Source: Lederbergia graminis (GTDB taxonomy: Bacteria; Bacillota; Bacilli; Bacillales; Bacillaceae_C). Taken from it: DNA of 64,000 nucleotides. Shown here one piece after another: positions 60,434 through 64,000 of the stretch. Position numbers and translations under genes: made by a program. A model generated the notes under the pieces. That model was given only the letters and a program-made list of their open reading frames with translations, was not told the DNA's origin and made no database searches. The stretch is taken from contig NZ_JBHSMC010000001.1 in NCBI RefSeq assembly GCF_042655485.1, forward strand, positions 434,001 through 498,000. Direction: 5' to 3'. Each line of letters opens with the position of its first letter. Within the stretch, counting starts at the first letter, position 1.

Positions 60434-60461
60434 ATTATACTGTGAATAAAAATAAATACAA
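60434..60461 (-). promoter_or_regulatory. argC promoter with ArgR-box-like sequence
   Basis: Minus strand TTGTAT (60456-60461), 16 bp, TATAAT (60434-60439). The spacer holds TGTGAATAAAAATAAATA (plus strand, 60441-60458), which matches the first half of the ARG box well and the second half poorly. Confidence 0.6.
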
Positions 60462-60482
60462 TAGTATATTTATAAATTTTTA

Positions 60483-60520
60483 TAAAAAAATAAAGCCTTT
60501 TTAAAAAAGACTTTATTTTT
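60483..60520 (-). terminator. Terminator after parC
   Basis: Hairpin AAATAAAG / CTTTATTT continuing through CTTTTT / AAAAAG with a short mismatch, flanked by A and T runs. It ends the parE-parC transcript. Confidence 0.8.
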
Positions 60521-60528
60521 TTATTTTG

Positions 60529-62973
60529 TTAAGTTTGTGTTGACGGTACAATCTCCCTCAATAGGAATAGTGATTTTCCATTTTGAGATTCATCAACTAA
60601 GAATGAGCCATTAGAATAGCGATCATGGTATTTTAATGTCGTGCTGTCAATGACCTCTTCTGTTCCATTTTCAGTTATCAATATAAACCGTTCTTGGTTA
60701 TTTGTAATCTTCATACCGACAATGCGGTGTGGATTTGTTTTTAATTCGCGTAAAATAATAACTCCACGCTTGGCTCTAGTTGCTTTCTCAAACTCAGAAA
60801 GTTTCATTTTCTTAATGGCTCCACGCTGGGTTGCAATAAGAACCCCAATATCTTCAAGCTGATAATTTGTAGGTAAAACTTCCCCACTAACTACATAATC
60901 ATTCTCTTTTAAGTTGATTGCTTTTACACCTGCTGCTCTAGCACCGACTTGATTTACTTCCTCTTCCGAATACCATAATGCATAGCCGCCTTCTGTTACG
61001 ATAAATACATCCTGTGAACCATCTGTAACATGGACGCTAACTACTTCATCATCAGCTTTTAGGTTAATCGCTACAAGTGGGCGGGAATAACGTTGAGCCT
61101 TGTATAATAATAGAGATGATTTCTTAACCATACCATTTTTTGTAAAGAACATGATGAATTTATTTTCATCAAAATCCTTTACAGGGATTACTTCGATAAT
61201 TTCCTCATCACGTGCTATTGGGATAATGGAAGCAACATGCTGACCAAGGTCCTTCCATCTAATATCAGGAATTTCGTGGACTGGGAAGTATAAATAATTA
61301 CCCTTATTAGTAAATAACAATAATGTATCTGTCGTATTTAGCTCGTGTAAGGCGATCAAACGATCGGTTTCTTTCATGGCTAAATCCTGACCGTTAGATG
61401 CGGTGTAAGAACGGAGACTCGTCCGTTTAATATAACCTTCTTTTGTGACAGAAACCATTACATCTTCATTAGGAATTAGTACTTCCAGATTAATTTTTAT
61501 TTCAGATATTTCATCTTCAATGACAGTTAAACGCTCATCATTATATGTCTTTTTAATTAACCTTAATTCTTTCTTAATCACATTTAGAAGCTTGCTTTCA
61601 CTTTCTAAGATTTCTTTCAAATAAGCTATCGTATTCATTAACTCTTTTGCTTCTGTTTCCAGTGCAGTTATATCTGTATTTGTTAGTCGATACAATTGAA
61701 GTGAAACGATTGCTTCTGCTTGTTTTTCTGTAAAACTAAATTTTTCAATGAGGTTATCCTTCGCATCTCGCTTATCCTTTGAAGCACGAATGGTTGCGAT
61801 AACTTCATCAAGGATAGATAAAGCCTTCATCAATCCTTCAACGATATGGTGTCTTTCCTTTGCTTTTTCAAGTTCATACGTAGACCTGTTTTTAATTACT
61901 TCTTTTTGGTGGCCAATATATGCATCTAAAAGTCCTAGCAACCCCATAAGCTTTGGTCGTTTTTCATCAATAGCAACCATATTAAAGTTATATGTTACTT
62001 GAAGATCACTATTTTTAAATAAGTAATTTAAAACACCTTCTGCATTAGCATCTTTCTTCAATTCAACTACAATACGTAGACCTGTTCTATCGGTTTCGTC
62101 CCGAACTTCAGAAATTCCTTCTACTTTACGATCTAATCGAAACTCATCCATTTTCTTAACGAGATTTGCTTTATTTACTTCATAAGGAATCTCTGTTATG
62201 ACGATTTGTTCACGTCCACCTCGAACAGTTTCAATCGCAGTTTTCGCCCGGATAACCATTTTTCCTCTACCAGTTTTGTACGCCTTTTTAATACCATCAA
62301 TACCTTGAATTATTCCACCTGTTGGAAAATCAGGTCCTTTTAATACTGTCATTAAATCTTCAACTGTACATGAAGGCTTATCCATTCTCATAATGACAGC
62401 ATCTATCACTTCTCCTAAATGATGAGGGGGGATATCCGTAGCATAACCTGCGGAAATTCCAGTGGAGCCATTTACTAAGAGGTTTGGAAAGCGAGCTGGT
62501 AGAACAGTCGGTTCTGAAGATGTATCATCAAAGTTAGGTACAAAATCAACTGTTCGTTTATCAATATCTCTTAATAACTCGGATGCTACTTTCGAAAGCC
62601 TTGCCTCTGTATATCTCATTGCGGCAGGAGGGTCACCGTCTACACTACCATTGTTCCCATGCATTTCTATTAAGCTTTGACGTACCTTCCATGGCTGGCT
62701 CATACGTACCATGGCATCATATACGGAAGTATCTCCATGTGGATGGTAGTTACCAATAACATTACCAACAGTCTTTGCAGATTTTCTAAAACCTTTTTCA
62801 GCTGTGTTTCCTTCCATATGCATCGCAAAAAGTATACGACGTTGCACTGGTTTTAACCCATCACGAGCATCAGGTAAAGCACGTTCTTGAATAATATACT
62901 TACTATAGCGCCCAAAACGGTCACCAATTACATCTTCTAATGGTAGATTTTGAAACTTTTCCATTAAACTCAT
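60529..62973 (-). CDS. parC: DNA topoisomerase IV subunit A
   Basis: An 814-residue type IIA topoisomerase subunit. Catalytic Tyr121 lies in AAMRYTEARLS, and the quinolone-determining loop is HPHGDTSVYDAM with Thr82 and Asp86 at the positions of Ser80 and Glu84 of S. aureus GrlA. The C-terminal part has the beta-pinwheel repeats (GYIKRTSLRSY, KNGMVKKSSL, RGAIKKMKLSEF). It is ParC rather than GyrA: it lies directly after parE with a 4-bp overlap and lacks a GyrA box. It unlinks daughter chromosomes. Confidence 0.96.
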   Translation of the reverse strand: MSLMEKFQNLPLEDVIGDRFGRYSKYIIQERALPDARDGLKPVQRRILFAMHMEGNTAEKGFRKSAKTVGNVIGNYHPHGDTSVYDAMVRMSQPWKVRQSLIEMHGNNGSVDGDPPAAMRYTEARLSKVASELLRDIDKRTVDFVPNFDDTSSEPTVLPARFPNLLVNGSTGISAGYATDIPPHHLGEVIDAVIMRMDKPSCTVEDLMTVLKGPDFPTGGIIQGIDGIKKAYKTGRGKMVIRAKTAIETVRGGREQIVITEIPYEVNKANLVKKMDEFRLDRKVEGISEVRDETDRTGLRIVVELKKDANAEGVLNYLFKNSDLQVTYNFNMVAIDEKRPKLMGLLGLLDAYIGHQKEVIKNRSTYELEKAKERHHIVEGLMKALSILDEVIATIRASKDKRDAKDNLIEKFSFTEKQAEAIVSLQLYRLTNTDITALETEAKELMNTIAYLKEILESESKLLNVIKKELRLIKKTYNDERLTVIEDEISEIKINLEVLIPNEDVMVSVTKEGYIKRTSLRSYTASNGQDLAMKETDRLIALHELNTTDTLLLFTNKGNYLYFPVHEIPDIRWKDLGQHVASIIPIARDEEIIEVIPVKDFDENKFIMFFTKNGMVKKSSLLLYKAQRYSRPLVAINLKADDEVVSVHVTDGSQDVFIVTEGGYALWYSEEEVNQVGARAAGVKAINLKENDYVVSGEVLPTNYQLEDIGVLIATQRGAIKKMKLSEFEKATRAKRGVIILRELKTNPHRIVGMKITNNQERFILITENGTEEVIDSTTLKYHDRYSNGSFLVDESQNGKSLFLLREIVPSTQT

Positions 62974-64000
62974 AATGCTGGTTGCCCTCCTTCCTCATGA
63001 AGATGTTCATTATTTAAAATGCTACTATCTTCTTCCATACCAAACTGTACGTTATTTTCAATCCATCTTCTACGAGGTTCTACTTTATCACCCATTAATG
63101 TTGTCACTCTTCTCTCTGCACTTGCAACATCATCTATTAAGACTCTAATAAGAGTTCTAGTTTCTGGGTTCATCGTTGTTTCCCATAGCTGATCAGCGTT
63201 CATTTCTCCAAGACCTTTATAGCGCTGAAGCATGTAGCCTTTTCCTACTTTTTTAATAACGGAATCTAGTTCTTCATCCGTCCACGCATACTCGATTATT
63301 TCCTTTTTACCTGTTCCCCTACTTACTTTATATAATGGTGGTAAGGCAATATATACTTTACCCGCTTCAATAAGTGGTCTCATATAACGGTAGAAAAATG
63401 TTAGTAATAAAACTTGAATATGTGCTCCGTCTGTGTCAGCGTCGGTCATAATAACAATTTTGTCATAGTTGACATCATTTATGTCAAAATCTGGTCCTAC
63501 GCCAGCACCAATCGTATGAATGATAGTATTAATTTCTTCATTTTTGAAAATATCTTGTAACTTCGCCTTTTCGGTATTAATCACTTTTCCACGAAGTGGT
63601 AATACTGCCTGGAATTTTCTATCTCTTCCTTGTTTCGCTGAACCACCAGCAGAATCCCCTTCCACAAGATATAGTTCATTTTTTTCGGGATTACGAGATT
63701 GAGCAGGTGTTAATTTTCCAGATAAAAGTGTATCCGTCTTCCGCCTCTTCTTCCCGCTCCTAGCTTCTTCTCTTGCTTTTCTAGCAGCTTCACGAGCTTG
63801 GGCCGCCTTTACAGCTTTCTTTGCTAGAAGAGTACTAACATCATGATTTTCTGCTAAGAAATAAGTTAAGTGCTCCGTAATGACGGTATCAACTGCAGAT
63901 CTTGCCTCTGAAGTACCGAGTTTCCCTTTTGTTTGCCCTTCAAATTGAAGCATTGTTTCTGGAATTCGCACAGAAACAATCGCAGAAAGACCCTCTCTAA
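62970..64000 (-). CDS. parE: DNA topoisomerase IV subunit B, C-terminal part (cut by window edge)
   Basis: The frame is open to the last base of the window, so the N-terminal ATPase domain lies outside. The visible part contains the end of the transducer (REGLSAIVSVRIPE), the TOPRIM domain with EGDSAGG, PLRGK and the metal-binding TDADTDGAH, and the C-terminal LQRYKGLGEMNADQL. It overlaps parC by four bases (ATGA). Confidence 0.96.
   Translation of the reverse strand, partial: REGLSAIVSVRIPETMLQFEGQTKGKLGTSEARSAVDTVITEHLTYFLAENHDVSTLLAKKAVKAAQAREAARKAREEARSGKKRRKTDTLLSGKLTPAQSRNPEKNELYLVEGDSAGGSAKQGRDRKFQAVLPLRGKVINTEKAKLQDIFKNEEINTIIHTIGAGVGPDFDINDVNYDKIVIMTDADTDGAHIQVLLLTFFYRYMRPLIEAGKVYIALPPLYKVSRGTGKKEIIEYAWTDEELDSVIKKVGKGYMLQRYKGLGEMNADQLWETTMNPETRTLIRVLIDDVASAERRVTTLMGDKVEPRRRWIENNVQFGMEEDSSILNNEHLHEEGGQPAL

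Overview
The window is AT-rich chromosomal DNA of a Firmicute, almost certainly a member of the Bacillaceae. The pointers are a parE-parC pair, an argCJBDF operon, a CstR/yrk-type persulfide operon, a YhbD-bactofilin pair, AGGAGG-type ribosome binding sites with many TTG/GTG starts, and T-tailed terminators after most transcription units. No rRNA, tRNA, CRISPR array, prophage or complete insertion sequence is visible. Both edges cut genes: an unknown protein on the left and parE on the right.

Layout. 1-8 kb: GH43-like glycosidase, SEC-C protein, YhbD-like regulator with a bactofilin, sugar acetyltransferase, AlkD-like protein, DoxX-like protein, DHA2 efflux pump. 8-10.2 kb: a small accessory patch with a free-standing LAGLIDADG endonuclease, a duplicated ribbon-helix-helix protein and about 0.9 kb without genes. 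10.2-14.9 kb: a two-component system whose kinase carries an in-frame stop, TlpA/CcdA thiol-redox proteins, a membrane protein and a class D sortase. 15.3-20.6 kb: a methyltransferase, then the CstR-controlled sulfurtransferase operon. 21-29 kb: two drug pumps around a Fur-type siderophore uptake locus (fused permease, lipoprotein, ATPase, FhuF-like reductase). 29-39 kb: PadR-HAAS-DUF4097 envelope module, LemA/DUF3137, an antibiotic-resistance ABC-F gene behind an attenuator, an M20 peptidase, an MBL protein and a second PadR-HAAS module with a frameshift. 39-48 kb: CorA, a structured repeat element, an APH-fold kinase, a GlcP-like transporter, NagZ-like GH3, and a glycosyltransferase-DedA-patatin operon. 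48-50 kb: a PlcR-like regulator followed by a four-copy peptide precursor. 50-55 kb: a chemoreceptor and several unknowns. 55-60 kb: argCJBDF. 60-64 kb: parC and parE.

The most interesting locus is at 48.65-49.86 kb: an HTH-TPR regulator of the RRNPP (PlcR/NprR/Rap) type followed 46 bp later by a secreted 90-residue precursor holding four identical copies of a ten-residue peptide. Every degenerate codon of the repeat varies between copies while the peptide does not, so the peptide itself is under selection. I read it as a multi-copy quorum-sensing pheromone, and it is not a pheromone I recognise. Two other regulatory regions also stand out: a full 1:2/2:3/3:4 attenuator with a three-codon upstream ORF before the ABC-F gene, and a leader peptide abutting a terminator before a multidrug pump.
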